NCBI RefSeq assembly: GCF_002900965.1
Contig: NZ_PJOM01000002.1
Span: 1-64,000, forward strand
Direction of reading: 5' to 3'
DNA length: 64,000 nucleotides
Origin: Pseudotabrizicola formosa
GTDB lineage: Bacteria; Pseudomonadota; Alphaproteobacteria; Rhodobacterales; Rhodobacteraceae
A program made the translations under genes and the position numbers. Positions 17,233 through 25,422 of this stretch are shown in pieces (the stretch's first letter is position 1; each line of letters opens with the position of its first letter). The notes under the pieces are model-generated. The model was not told the origin of the DNA. It saw only the letters and a program-made list of their open reading frames with translations, and did no database searches.

Positions 17233-17712
17233 ATGACGAACCGCATCTGCCATATCGAGATTGACGACAAGGGCCTTGCCCGCCCCACGGCGGAGATCGA
17301 GCAGGAGCGGCGGGTCGCGATTTTTGATCTGCTGGAAGACAATTCCTTTGATCTGCCGCCGCGCGACGGGCGGGCGGTGCCGGCGGGGCCGTACCGGCTG
17401 GGGCTGGCGATCCGTGAGGGGCGGCTGGTGTTTGATGTGGCCGCCGAGGACGGGGCGGCTGTGGGGGCGTTTCATTTGTCGCTTGGGCCGTTCCGGCAGG
17501 TAGTGAAGGATTATTTCCAGATCTGCGAGAGCTATTTCGAGGCCGTGAAGCGCCTGCCCCCCAGCCAGATCGAGGCGATCGACATGGCGCGGCGCGGCAT
17601 TCACAACGAGGGCGCGCGCATCTTGCAGGAACGGCTGGAGGGCAAGGCCAAGGTCGATACCGACACGGCGCGGCGGCTGTTCACGCTGATCTGCGTTCTG
17701 CACTGGGGGTAG
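17233..17712 (+). CDS. UPF0262 family protein
   Basis: The 159-residue protein of unknown function belongs to an alphaproteobacterial family. Recognisable segments are the N-terminal RICHIEIDDKGLARPTAE and the C-terminal DTARRLFTLICVLHWG. It appears soluble and lacks membrane segments. It lies between hisD and a low-molecular-weight phosphatase gene, whose start is three bases from its stop, so the two are co-transcribed. I cannot assign an activity. Confidence 0.9.
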   Translation: MTNRICHIEIDDKGLARPTAEIEQERRVAIFDLLEDNSFDLPPRDGRAVPAGPYRLGLAIREGRLVFDVAAEDGAAVGAFHLSLGPFRQVVKDYFQICESYFEAVKRLPPSQIEAIDMARRGIHNEGARILQERLEGKAKVDTDTARRLFTLICVLHWG

Positions 17713-17715
17713 GGT

Positions 17716-18183
17716 TTGGCTGATTTCCCCCAGTCTGTGTTGTTTTGTTGCGACCATAACGCGGTGCGTTCGCCGATGGCCGAGGCGTTGATGAAGAAGT
17801 TCTACGGCCAGCGCGCCTATGTGCAATCGGCCGGGGTGCGCAATGACATGGAGGTGGACGGGTTTTCCGTCGCCGTGTGCAAGGAGGTGGGGGTCGAGTT
17901 GGCCCGCCATCGCAGCCGCAGCTTTGAAGAGATGCAGGATTGGGGCGATGACCTGTCGCAGTTCGACCTGATCATCGCGCTGTCGCCCGCCAGCCAGCGG
18001 ATGGCGCTGGAGCTGACGCGGCATTGCCATCTGGAGATCGAGTATTGGCCGATCCTGGACCCGACCGGTCTGGGCGAATCGCGCGAGCACAAGCTTTCGG
18101 CCTACCGGCAGGCGCGTGATCAGATCCGCGAGCGGATGATCGCCCGCTTTGGCGCGCCGACCGAGGAGCCGGCGGCGGTCTAG
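17716..18183 (+). CDS. Low-molecular-weight protein tyrosine phosphatase family protein
   Basis: The 155-residue protein has the family P-loop near the N-terminus, FCCDHNAVRSPMAEAL. The classical motif is CxxNxxRS; here the second Cys of FCCDHNAVRS is followed by D-H-N-A-V-R-S, which keeps the Cys-x5-Arg geometry. The C-terminal WPILDPTGLGESREH supplies the general-acid Asp pair region. The start is TTG at 17716, three bases after the UPF0262 stop. The substrate is unknown; arsenate reductase-like activity is an alternative. Confidence 0.87.
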   Translation: MADFPQSVLFCCDHNAVRSPMAEALMKKFYGQRAYVQSAGVRNDMEVDGFSVAVCKEVGVELARHRSRSFEEMQDWGDDLSQFDLIIALSPASQRMALELTRHCHLEIEYWPILDPTGLGESREHKLSAYRQARDQIRERMIARFGAPTEEPAAV

Positions 18184-18189
18184 CGGCGC

Positions 18190-18588
18190 TCAACGCTCGG
18201 CTTGCGGTCGGGGCAAGGGGGGGCCCAGTCTGGGCAGGTTGGTTTCGATCCAGGCGGTGAGTGCGACGACATGGGCTGCCGCTTCGACCCCGAGGGGCGT
18301 CAGGCTGTAGCTGACATGCGGCGGCACCACATCGCGCGCGACGCGCAGGACAAAGCCATCTGCTTCAAGCTGTTGCAGGGTCTGCGCCAGCATCCGCTCG
18401 CTGACCCCGGCGATCCGGCGGCGCAGTTCGGCAAAGCGGTGCGGGCCGGTGGCCAGGGTGACCATCACAAGCGTGCCCCATTTGCTGGTCAGGTGCTGGA
18501 GGATGCCGCGCGACGGGCAACCGGCCGCCAGAACATTGCCGCGCTCCCACGCGCCGATCAGATCCTGTGCTGTGGTGGAAAGGGTCAT
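18190..18588 (-). CDS. HxlR family transcriptional regulator (YtfH/QorR-like)
   Basis: The 132-residue winged-helix regulator has the family core SKWGTLVMVTLATGPHRFAELRRRI and ISERMLAQTLQQLE-type recognition helix (VSERMLAQTLQQLEADGFV). A Cys in AAGCPSRGIL at about residue 23 is at the position used for thiol redox sensing in QorR-type members. It is divergent from a quinone oxidoreductase gene, the arrangement of ytfH and ytfG in E. coli, and probably represses it through the repeat at 18604-18625. The ATG at 18588 begins the conserved part. Confidence 0.88.
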   Translation of the reverse strand: MTLSTTAQDLIGAWERGNVLAAGCPSRGILQHLTSKWGTLVMVTLATGPHRFAELRRRIAGVSERMLAQTLQQLEADGFVLRVARDVVPPHVSYSLTPLGVEAAAHVVALTAWIETNLPRLGPPLPRPQAER

Positions 18589-18603
18589 GTGCGCCTCTGT
18601 GGT

Positions 18604-18643
18604 GTACTTACAAAAATGTAGGTACTTACGATTCGGAAGTAAA
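18604..18643. promoter_or_regulatory. Inverted and direct repeats between HxlR regulator and qorB, candidate operator
   Basis: GTACTTACA (18604-18612) and TGTAGGTAC (18617-18625) form an inverted repeat with 8 of 9 pairs around AAAA. GTACTTAC recurs at 18622-18629 and pairs imperfectly with GGAAGTA at 18635-18641. The cluster fills the short divergent promoter region and is AT-richer than its surroundings, as expected for an HxlR operator. Confidence 0.6.
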
Positions 18644-18682
18644 CCCGGTATTCCGGTGCCATCGCAATCGCAGGAGACGATC

Positions 18683-19525
18683 ATGACAACCATTGCCATC
18701 ACCGGGGCCACTGGCCAGTTGGGGCGCCTGGCGATCAAGGCGCTTGTCGGGCGGGGGGAAAGCCCCATCGCGCTTGCCCGCAGCCCGGACAAGGCCGCCG
18801 ATCTGGGGGTGGAGGTGCGCGGGTTTGACTATACCGCGCCGGACCGTGCCGCGCTTGCGGGGGTGGATGTGCTGGTGCTGATTTCATCCAATGATTTCAA
18901 TGATCGTGCCGGTCAGCATGGCAAGGTGATCGCGGCGGCGCAGGCGGCGGGTGTGGGGCGGGTGGTCTATACGTCGCTGCTCAAGGGCGAGGCGTCACCG
19001 ATGCTGCTGGCGCAGGATCATGTCGCGACCGAGGCGGCGCTGCGGGCATCGGGCCTGTCTTATACTCTGCTGCGCAATGGCTGGTATCTGGAGAACCTGA
19101 CCGGAACGCTGGGGGCGGCACTGGCGCATGGTGCCGTGATCGGCGCGGCGGGGGAGGGCCTGATCTCGGCGGCGGCGCGCGCCGATTTCGCCGAAGCGAT
19201 TGCGGTGACGGCCAGCAGCGAAGGTCATGAGAACGCCACCCTTGAGCTGGCGGGTGACATCAGTTTCACCATGGCAGAATTTGCCGCCGAACTGGGGCGG
19301 CAGTCGGGCAAGGCGATGCGCTATGACAGCCTGCCCGAGGCGACCTATGCCGAGATCCTGATCGGTTTCGGCCTGCCCGAAGGCTTTGCCCGCATTCTGG
19401 CCGACAGCGATGCCAAGGCTGCCGAAGGGGCTTTGCAAGATGACAGTGGCACGCTGTCGCGCCTGATCGGGCGGCCGACCACGCCGATGGCAGAGGGGAT
19501 CGCACAGGCGCTCAAAGCGCTCTGA
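18683..19525 (+). CDS. qorB: NAD(P)H:quinone oxidoreductase, NmrA-like (QorB/YtfG family)
   Basis: The 280-residue protein of the atypical short-chain dehydrogenase group has the N-terminal dinucleotide motif TGATGQLGRLAI and the conserved LRNGWYLEN and YTSLLKG segments of the QorB/YtfG family. It is predicted to reduce quinones with NAD(P)H in the cytoplasm, protecting against quinone stress. The ATG at 18683 has an AGGAG site seven bases upstream. It is divergent from an HxlR regulator that likely controls it. The pair interrupts the row between the phosphatase gene and infA. Confidence 0.87.
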   Translation: MTTIAITGATGQLGRLAIKALVGRGESPIALARSPDKAADLGVEVRGFDYTAPDRAALAGVDVLVLISSNDFNDRAGQHGKVIAAAQAAGVGRVVYTSLLKGEASPMLLAQDHVATEAALRASGLSYTLLRNGWYLENLTGTLGAALAHGAVIGAAGEGLISAAARADFAEAIAVTASSEGHENATLELAGDISFTMAEFAAELGRQSGKAMRYDSLPEATYAEILIGFGLPEGFARILADSDAKAAEGALQDDSGTLSRLIGRPTTPMAEGIAQALKAL

Positions 19526-19683
19526 CAGGTGCAGCTTTCCCAGATACTGCAGGGCGCAAGCGTTTCGCCACGGGTTCGGGAACCGTATGGGCTTGCGGAC
19601 GGGTCCCCCCTGCGCCTTTGGCCAAAAGGACTGGCCATCCGGCGGTTTGCCGCTATCGTGCGGTCAAAACCCCGGAGCCTGTC

Positions 19684-20100
19684 ATGTCCAAAGCCGATGC
19701 CACTGCCCAAGCCACGATTGCCGCCTATTACGCCGCCTTCAATGCGGGCGACCCCGCCGGAATGCTGGCGTTGGTCACCGAGGATGTGGAGCACCGGGTG
19801 AATGAGGGCGGCATCCGGCGCGGGCGGGAAAAGTTTGCAGAGTTCTGCGCGCATATGGGCGTCAGCTACCGGGAAGAGTTGCAGGATCTGGTGATCTTCA
19901 CGTCGCCCGATGGCACGCGCGGGGCGGCAGAGTTTACCGTGCATGGGGAATATCTGAAGACCGACCCCGGCCTGCCCGAAGCGCGGGGGCAGCGCTATGT
20001 GTTGCCGGCGGGGGCTTTTTTCGATCTGCGCGACGGGAAAATCGCCCGGATCACCACATTCTACAACCTGTCGGACTGGGTGGCGATGGTGTCGGCATGA
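19684..20100 (+). CDS. SnoaL/NTF2-like protein (ketosteroid isomerase fold)
   Basis: The 138-residue protein has the cone-shaped NTF2-like fold signature: TIAAYYAAFNAGDPAGMLALV in helix 1, VEHRVNEGGIRRGREKFAEF, and C-terminal strands ending FDLRDGKIARITTFYNL. Members can be isomerases, hydrolases or simply binding proteins, so the activity is open. The stop overlaps the start of the acetyltransferase gene by 4 bases, which argues for a shared pathway. Start at 19684; an upstream in-frame ATG at 19618 adds an unconserved stretch. Confidence 0.85.
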   Translation: MSKADATAQATIAAYYAAFNAGDPAGMLALVTEDVEHRVNEGGIRRGREKFAEFCAHMGVSYREELQDLVIFTSPDGTRGAAEFTVHGEYLKTDPGLPEARGQRYVLPAGAFFDLRDGKIARITTFYNLSDWVAMVSA

Positions 20101-20720
20101 GCGCGCCTGACGCCGCGCGGCCCGACCTGCCGGATGGCATCCATGTCCGCGCCCTGCAGGGGGCGGAGCTGGAGGCGCATCTGGAGGCGGTGGCGGGCCT
20201 GCGCATTGCGGTGTTCCGCGACTGGCCCTATCTGTATGATGGCGCGCTGGAGTATGAACGCGACTATTTGCAGACCTACCGTGATGCGCCGCAGGCGTTG
20301 CTGGTGGGGGCGTTTGACGGCGACCGGCTGATCGGGGCCTCGACCTCGACCCCGATGGAGGATCATGCGGCGGAATTCGCCGCGCCTTTTGCCGGGCTGG
20401 GGCTGCCGCTGAGCTCTATCCTGTACGGCGCGGAGTCGGTGCTGTTGCCCGACTATCGCGGCCTGGGGTTGGGGCACAGGTTCTTTGACCTGCGCGAAGA
20501 GCATGCGCGCAGGCTTGGGCGCAGCCATGTGGCCTATTGCGCGGTCCAGCGGCCCGAGGATCATCCGTTGCGCCCCGCACATCACCGCAGCAATGATGCG
20601 TTCTGGCTGGGGCGCGGCTATGCGCCGCTGCCGGGGGTGATCGCCGAGTTTTCATGGCGCGATGTGGGCCATGATGCCGAGACCAAGAAACCCCTGCAAT
20701 TCTGGATGCGCGCGCTATGA
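20097..20720 (+). CDS. GNAT family N-acetyltransferase
   Basis: The 207-residue predicted acetyl-CoA-dependent acyltransferase has its acetyl-CoA pyrophosphate-binding loop at YRGLGLGHRFFDLREEHAR (about residue 119). It is preceded by the beta strand LYGAESVLLP. The gene overlaps both neighbours by 4 bases, so it is translationally coupled with the NTF2-like protein upstream and the nitrilase-type hydrolase downstream. Substrate unknown; a small amine or amino-acid derivative is the natural guess next to an amidase. Confidence 0.87.
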   Translation: MSAPDAARPDLPDGIHVRALQGAELEAHLEAVAGLRIAVFRDWPYLYDGALEYERDYLQTYRDAPQALLVGAFDGDRLIGASTSTPMEDHAAEFAAPFAGLGLPLSSILYGAESVLLPDYRGLGLGHRFFDLREEHARRLGRSHVAYCAVQRPEDHPLRPAHHRSNDAFWLGRGYAPLPGVIAEFSWRDVGHDAETKKPLQFWMRAL

Positions 20721-21598
20721 CCAGCCCGACCACAGCCTTCACTCTGGCCGCAGCGGCCTATGATCTGACCTGGTTTGACCATTTCGACGACCATGCCGCC
20801 AAGCTGGGGGTCTGGGTGGCCGGGGCAGCGGCGCAGGGGGCCAAGCTGCTGGTGTTTCCGGAATATGGCGCGATGGAGCTGAGCAGTCTGGGCGGGCGCG
20901 ATGTGGCCGCCGATCTGGAGGCCGGTCTGCATGAGGTGGCGCGGCACGGGGCGGCCACTGATGCGCTGCATCTGGAGCTGGCGCGGGCGCATGATTGCCT
21001 GATCCTGGGCGCGTCACGCCCCTTTTTCATCGGGCCGCGCCCGGTGAACCGGGCCACGCTCTATGGGCCGGACGGAATTGTCGGGCATCAGGACAAGCAG
21101 ATCATGACCCGGTTTGAACGCGAGGAATGGGATGTGGTCGCGGGCCGGGGTCTGACGCCGTTTGACACCGATCTGGGCCGCATCGGGGTGATCATCTGCT
21201 ATGACAGTGAATTCCCGCTGTTGGGGCGGCATCTGGTGGATCAGGGGGCCGAGATTTTGCTGGCCCCGTCCTGTACCGAAACCTATGCCGGGTTCAACCG
21301 CGTGCGGATCGGGTCGATGGCGCGGTCGCTGGAAAATCAATGTGTTGTGGCCCATGCGCCCACCGTTGGGCCCTGCGATTTTTGTCCGGCGGTGGATATG
21401 AACACCGGATCGGCCTCGATTTACGGCCCGCCGGATACCGGCTTTCCGCCCAATGGGATACTGGCTGAAACCGCGCTGAACGTGCCGGGCTGGGCGGTGG
21501 CGGAGGTGAGCCTGGAGGCGATCCGCCATGTGCGGCGCGATGGCCGGGTGTTGAACCATTTGCACTGGGACGAGCAGAAGGCGCGCACCGGCGCATAA
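20717..21598 (+). CDS. Carbon-nitrogen hydrolase (nitrilase superfamily) protein
   Basis: The 293-residue nitrilase-fold hydrolase shows the catalytic triad: Glu in LLVFPEYGAMEL, Lys in GHQDKQIMTRFE and Cys in GVIICYDSEFP. It probably cleaves an amide or N-carbamoyl bond in the cytoplasm. Being last in a three-gene unit with an acetyltransferase and an NTF2-like protein, it may act on the product of acetylation or remove an amide from a related amine. The substrate cannot be predicted from sequence alone. Confidence 0.9.
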   Translation: MTSPTTAFTLAAAAYDLTWFDHFDDHAAKLGVWVAGAAAQGAKLLVFPEYGAMELSSLGGRDVAADLEAGLHEVARHGAATDALHLELARAHDCLILGASRPFFIGPRPVNRATLYGPDGIVGHQDKQIMTRFEREEWDVVAGRGLTPFDTDLGRIGVIICYDSEFPLLGRHLVDQGAEILLAPSCTETYAGFNRVRIGSMARSLENQCVVAHAPTVGPCDFCPAVDMNTGSASIYGPPDTGFPPNGILAETALNVPGWAVAEVSLEAIRHVRRDGRVLNHLHWDEQKARTGA

Positions 21599-21686
21599 GG
21601 CGGGCTGCATCGCCTGGCTGCGGGCGCGGGCCGCCCCGGGCTGTTGCGTCTGGGCCGTGGTGCGGGGCGAGGGGCGGAGAATCCTC

Positions 21687-21719
21687 TTGAAAACCCGGGG
21701 AATCAGGCGCATATGCGCC
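21687..21719 (+). promoter_or_regulatory. Candidate infA promoter with a 14-bp palindrome at the -10 region
   Basis: TTGAAA (21687-21692) is followed after 17 bases by CATATG (21710-21715). The -10 candidate lies inside the perfect palindrome GGCGCATATGCGCC (21706-21719). An own promoter makes sense because infA is separated here from the genes it usually follows. Confidence 0.4.
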
Positions 21720-21765
21720 GCACATGGCCTGCGGTTCCCGCGGGCTCATATTTATTGGAGTGACC

Positions 21766-21984
21766 ATGGCCAAGGAAGACATTCTCGAATTCCCCGGTGT
21801 CGTCAAGGAACTCCTGCCGAACGCGACATTCAAGGTTGAACTCGACAATGGCCATGAATTGATTGCAGTGATGGCAGGCAAGATGCGCAAGAACCGCATC
21901 CGCGTTCTGGCTGGCGACAAGGTACAGGTGGAAATGACCCCCTATGACCTGTCGAAGGGCCGTATCAACTATCGTTTCAAGTAA
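21766..21984 (+). CDS. infA: Translation initiation factor IF-1
   Basis: The 72-residue single OB-fold protein binds the 30S A site during initiation. The sequence [19 protein letters not shown] through [12 protein letters not shown] is canonical in composition and length. The ATG at 21766 has a TGGAGT ribosome-binding site. Its stop is one base from the TTG start of maf, so infA, maf, rng and yacG form one coupled unit. Confidence 0.98.
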   Translation: MAKEDILEFPGVVKELLPNATFKVELDNGHELIAVMAGKMRKNRIRVLAGDKVQVEMTPYDLSKGRINYRFK

Positions 21985-21985
21985 G

Positions 21986-22561
21986 TTGCGGCTGATTCTA
22001 GGTTCTGCCAGCCCGCGCCGGAAGGATCTTCTGGCGCAGATCGGGCTGGTGCCGGACGCCATCCTGCCCCCCGATATCGATGAGGACCCGCGCCCGCGTG
22101 AATTGCCGCGGCCCTATTGCGCGCGGCTTGCGCGGGAAAAGGTGCTTGCGGTGGCGGCTGGCCCCGATGATGTGGTGATCTGCGCCGATACCACGGTGGC
22201 CCTGGGCCGCCGGATTCTGGGCAAGCCTGCAAACGCGGGCGAGGCTGCGGCCTTCCTGACCCTGCTGGGCGGCCGCCGGCATGAGGTGATCACCGCCGTT
22301 GCCGTGCGCCGCGGCGACCGGATTCTGACCCGCGAGTCGGTGAGCACGGTCAAGATGAAGCGGCTGTCGGATGCCGAGTTGAACGGCTATCTTGCCTCGG
22401 GCGACTGGCAGGGCAAGGCGGGCGGTTACGGGATTCAGGGGCTTGCAGGCGCGCTGATCCCCTGGATTCAGGGCAGCTACACCGGCATCATGGGCTTGCC
22501 GGTGGCGGAAACCGCAGTTTTGCTGGAGGCCATCGGCTATCCGGTCTGGAGGCAGGCATGA
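21986..22561 (+). CDS. maf: Maf family nucleoside triphosphate pyrophosphatase
   Basis: The 191-residue Maf-type house-cleaning pyrophosphatase hydrolyses non-canonical or surplus NTPs to NMPs. Family motifs are [12 protein letters not shown] at the N-terminus, [17 protein letters not shown] in the centre, and [25 protein letters not shown] near the end. The start is TTG at 21986, immediately after the infA stop; the frame is open further upstream through infA, but that is an overlap artefact. It overlaps rng by 4 bases. Confidence 0.93.
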   Translation: MRLILGSASPRRKDLLAQIGLVPDAILPPDIDEDPRPRELPRPYCARLAREKVLAVAAGPDDVVICADTTVALGRRILGKPANAGEAAAFLTLLGGRRHEVITAVAVRRGDRILTRESVSTVKMKRLSDAELNGYLASGDWQGKAGGYGIQGLAGALIPWIQGSYTGIMGLPVAETAVLLEAIGYPVWRQA

Positions 22562-23607
22562 TTGGTCGGGTGGTGATCCTCGATGAGATGGGCGACCGGC
22601 AGATGGCGGCGCTGGTGGTGGACGGGCGGCTGGAAGAGCTGTCGGTGGACCCGGCTGGCGATACGGTGCTGCCGGGCGCGATCTACCGTGCCGTGGCCGA
22701 CCGGCCGGTGAAAGGGCAGGGCGGGATTTTCGTCAAGCTGCCGGGCGGGTCAGGCTTTCTGCGCCAGATCAGCGGCATCGCCCCCGGTCAGCGTCTGCTG
22801 GTGCAGGTGACAGGACCGGCAGAGCCCGGCAAGGCCGTTCCGGTGACGGCGCGGCTGTTGTTCAAATCGCGCTTTGCGATTGTGACGCCGGATGCGCCGG
22901 GGTTGAACATCAGCCGCCGCATCCGGGATGAGGATGCGCGGGTGGAATTGGATGCTTTGGCCAGGGCCGGGATGGCGGGGGCGGCGCAAACGCTGGGGCT
23001 GATCCTGCGATCGTCCTGTGACGGGGCCGAGCCCGAGGCCATCGCCGAAGACATTGCGGCGATGCGCGGGCTGGCCGAGGCGGTGCTGGTGGACCTGAAG
23101 GGGGATGCGGAGCTGCTGGTCGATGGTCCGGGCGCGCATGACATCGCGTTTCGGGACTGGCTGGACCCGGTGCCGGATGAGGTGGTGACAGAGCCGGGCG
23201 GCTTTGCCACGCAGGGCGTGGATGCGATGGTGGCCGACCTGCTGACCCCGCGCGTCGATCTGCCGGGGGGCGGCCATATGATGGTGGAGCCGACGCGGGC
23301 CTTGGTGGCTGTGGATGTGAACACCGGGCCCGATACCAGCCCGGCCGCCAGCCTGAAGGTGAATATCGCCGCCGCCCGTGATCTGCCGCGACAGTTGCGG
23401 CTGCGCGGGCTTGGCGGGCAGGTGGTGGTGGATTTCGCGCCGATGTCAAAGAAGGATCGCGCGATACTGGATCAGGTGATCAAGGCCGCCTTCAAGGGGG
23501 ACGGCGAGGCCAATCTGGCAGGTTGGACCACGCTGGGCCTGTACGAGCTGACCCGCAAGCGCGACCGGCTGCCGCTGGCCGAGGTGGCGGGGGGGCTGTT
23601 CGCATGA
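22558..23607 (+). CDS. rng: Ribonuclease E/G family protein (RNase G-like)
   Basis: The 349-residue protein is shorter than typical RNase G (about 490), but carries the core: an S1-like N-terminal region with [14 protein letters not shown], and the DNase I-like catalytic subdomain with [10 protein letters not shown] (first acidic residue) and [13 protein letters not shown] (second). It lacks the C-terminal CPxC zinc link and scaffold of RNase E. It may act in RNA turnover or rRNA maturation; the shortened form seems usual next to maf and yacG in this group. It overlaps both neighbours by 4 bases. Confidence 0.85.
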   Translation: MIGRVVILDEMGDRQMAALVVDGRLEELSVDPAGDTVLPGAIYRAVADRPVKGQGGIFVKLPGGSGFLRQISGIAPGQRLLVQVTGPAEPGKAVPVTARLLFKSRFAIVTPDAPGLNISRRIRDEDARVELDALARAGMAGAAQTLGLILRSSCDGAEPEAIAEDIAAMRGLAEAVLVDLKGDAELLVDGPGAHDIAFRDWLDPVPDEVVTEPGGFATQGVDAMVADLLTPRVDLPGGGHMMVEPTRALVAVDVNTGPDTSPAASLKVNIAAARDLPRQLRLRGLGGQVVVDFAPMSKKDRAILDQVIKAAFKGDGEANLAGWTTLGLYELTRKRDRLPLAEVAGGLFA

Positions 23608-23783
23608 CCTGCCCGATCTGCAAGAAGCCCACCGATGCGAAATACCGTCCGTTCTGCTCGCGCCGCTGCGCCGATGTGGATCTGGGCCGCTGGCTGACCG
23701 AAAGCTATGTGATTCCCGCAGCCGAGGGCGAGGAAGAAACACCGGCCGAGGGCGACGACGACGGCGGTTTGCCGCGGTCCTGA
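23604..23783 (+). CDS. yacG: DNA gyrase inhibitor YacG, zinc-binding
   Basis: The 59-residue zinc-finger protein has two Cys pairs, CPICKK near the N-terminus and CSRRCADVDLGRWL, the C4 motif of YacG, then an acidic C-terminal tail. It binds GyrB and inhibits gyrase in E. coli. It overlaps the RNase gene by 4 bases (ATGA) and closes the infA operon, with tRNA-Phe 116 bases downstream. Confidence 0.94.
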   Translation: MTCPICKKPTDAKYRPFCSRRCADVDLGRWLTESYVIPAAEGEEETPAEGDDDGGLPRS

Positions 23784-23899
23784 GCCGGGACCGGCTGGCG
23801 GAGGATGGTGCGGCAAAAAGGCGAAAAAGCCTCTGGACAGCCCCGCCGCCCTGACGTATCACCCGCCAACCGAAGGTGGCCTTGCTGCAACGGTGCAGT

Positions 23900-23975
23900 G
23901 CCCGGATAGCTCAGTTGGTAGAGCAGCGGATTGAAAATCCGCGTGTCGGCGGTTCAAATCCGTCTCCGGGCACCA
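23900..23975 (+). tRNA. tRNA-Phe (GAA anticodon)
   Basis: The 76 bases fold as a standard cloverleaf: acceptor arms GCCCGGA and TCCGGGC, D-arm GCTC-AGTTGGTA-GAGC, anticodon stem GCGGA/TCCGC around TTGAAAA, T-arm GGCGG-TTCAAAT-CCGTC. The 3' CCA is encoded. The anticodon GAA occupies 23933-23935. Confidence 0.97.
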
Positions 23976-24175
23976 TTTCATCTCCCCCGAAATTGCTGTG
24001 CGGTTTTTACCCTGTGGCGTCGTTTGCGCTGAGGGCGACGTCTGCGCTGCGTGCTGAGTCTGAGCGCCCTGCGACCGATCGGGGGGCAGGGACTTCTGCC
24101 CTGGTTTCGATAATCTCTTTTTCACGCTTGGATGTCTATTTTCCGCAGAGTGTCCAAGGATAGGGGGCTGACGGA
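23976..24175. other. Intergenic region after tRNA-Phe
   Basis: No gene is visible. It contains one clear hairpin, GGGCAG-GGACTT-CTGCCC (24085-24102), followed by T-rich sequence (AATCTCTTTTTCACG), possibly the tRNA transcript's terminator. CTTGGA ... TCCAAG dyad halves flank 24127-24160 just ahead of the chemoreceptor gene. Confidence 0.35.
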
Positions 24176-25312
24176 ATGTTGCAGGGGTTTCGGCATGGCA
24201 AAAGGGGAACCTCTTCCGCCCTGTTGCACAGCGCTGTTGCGCAGGCGATTGATGCGGTGGTGCTGATCGACGAGACGAACGCTGTCACCTATTTCAATGA
24301 TTCGGCGGAGCAGTTGTGGGGCTATCGCCGCGACGAGGTGTTGGGCAAAAACGTGTCGATGCTGGTTCCGGAAGCGCACCGGCACAATCATGACGCCCTG
24401 ATCGACGCCAATCGCACAACCGGGATCAACAAGATCGTCGGCACCAGCCGCGAGGTCACCATTCCCCGCAAGGATGGCTCGACCGTGCCGGCAAGTCTGG
24501 CATTGTCGAAGATGAAGGTGCGGGGGTCGTGGCAATATGCCGCCTTCATTCGGGACATGTCCAAGGAGATTGCAACCCGCAACGACATTCTTGACCGGGC
24601 GGGGCAAAGTGTCGATCTGGTTGTCGTGGATTGCGAAAAGGTCGCCGCCCTTTCCACCCAGATCAGCGAGGGGGCCGCGCGTCAGGCCTCCTCGGCCCAG
24701 CAGGCAACCGCCGCGATGGAAGAGATCACGGCGTCGTTGCGCAACTGCGCAACCAATGCCGCAACCACCGAAAGGATTGCAACGGGGTGTTCCAGGGATG
24801 CGCAACGCGCCGGCGATTCCGTATCGCGTGCGGTTCAGGCGATGGCGGAAATTGCCGACAAGATCCGGATCGTGCAGGAAATTTCGCGTCAGACAGATCT
24901 GCTGGCGCTGAACGCGGCGATCGAGGCGGCGCGGGCGGGGGTGCATGGCAAGGGTTTTGCAGTGGTGGCCTCGGAGGTGCGCAAGCTGGCCGAGCGCAGC
25001 CAGGCGGCGGCGCTTGAAATCAGCCGTCTGTCATCCGAGACCCGGGCAGCTTCGCAGGAAGCCGGACAGGAGATTGCCGCCCTTGTGCCCGAAATCGCCA
25101 AGACGGCTGATCTGGTTCGGGAAATATCGGCGGCCACGCGGGAGCAGCAGGTGGGCGGCGAACAGGTCAATCAGGCGATCCGCGATCTGGACCGGGTGAT
25201 CCAGAACAGTGCGGCCACCGCACATTCCGCAAGCCAAACCAGTGCCTCGCTCAAAAGCCGGTCAACCGACCTGAGCGCGCTGATCGGGGCGATGCGCAGC
25301 GGCAAGCTGTAG
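24176..25312 (+). CDS. PAS-domain methyl-accepting chemotaxis protein, soluble
   Basis: The 378-residue protein has a PAS domain at about residues 15-130 ([45 protein letters not shown]) and a methyl-accepting signalling domain from about 155. The hairpin tip reads [17 protein letters not shown], with a Asp where Asn is common, followed by [18 protein letters not shown]. There is no membrane segment, so it is a cytoplasmic receptor, perhaps sensing oxygen, redox or a small molecule through PAS. No che genes are adjacent. The ATG at 24176 lacks a strong ribosome-binding site. Confidence 0.9.
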   Translation: MLQGFRHGKRGTSSALLHSAVAQAIDAVVLIDETNAVTYFNDSAEQLWGYRRDEVLGKNVSMLVPEAHRHNHDALIDANRTTGINKIVGTSREVTIPRKDGSTVPASLALSKMKVRGSWQYAAFIRDMSKEIATRNDILDRAGQSVDLVVVDCEKVAALSTQISEGAARQASSAQQATAAMEEITASLRNCATNAATTERIATGCSRDAQRAGDSVSRAVQAMAEIADKIRIVQEISRQTDLLALNAAIEAARAGVHGKGFAVVASEVRKLAERSQAAALEISRLSSETRAASQEAGQEIAALVPEIAKTADLVREISAATREQQVGGEQVNQAIRDLDRVIQNSAATAHSASQTSASLKSRSTDLSALIGAMRSGKL

Positions 25313-25422
25313 GGCGACGGATGGGGCAGGGGCCAGTGCGCCGGTCTGCACCCATGAGGTATCAGGGCGACCCTAGCGGTGCGGGCGGGCCTTGCACGGA
25401 TGGTCTGGCCCGCCCGAAAGCG

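Noticed and set aside
17716-18183. Calling the phosphatase gene arsC (arsenate reductase)
   Set aside because: No other ars gene is nearby and the neighbourhood is the UPF0262/infA row; a general phosphatase family name is safer.
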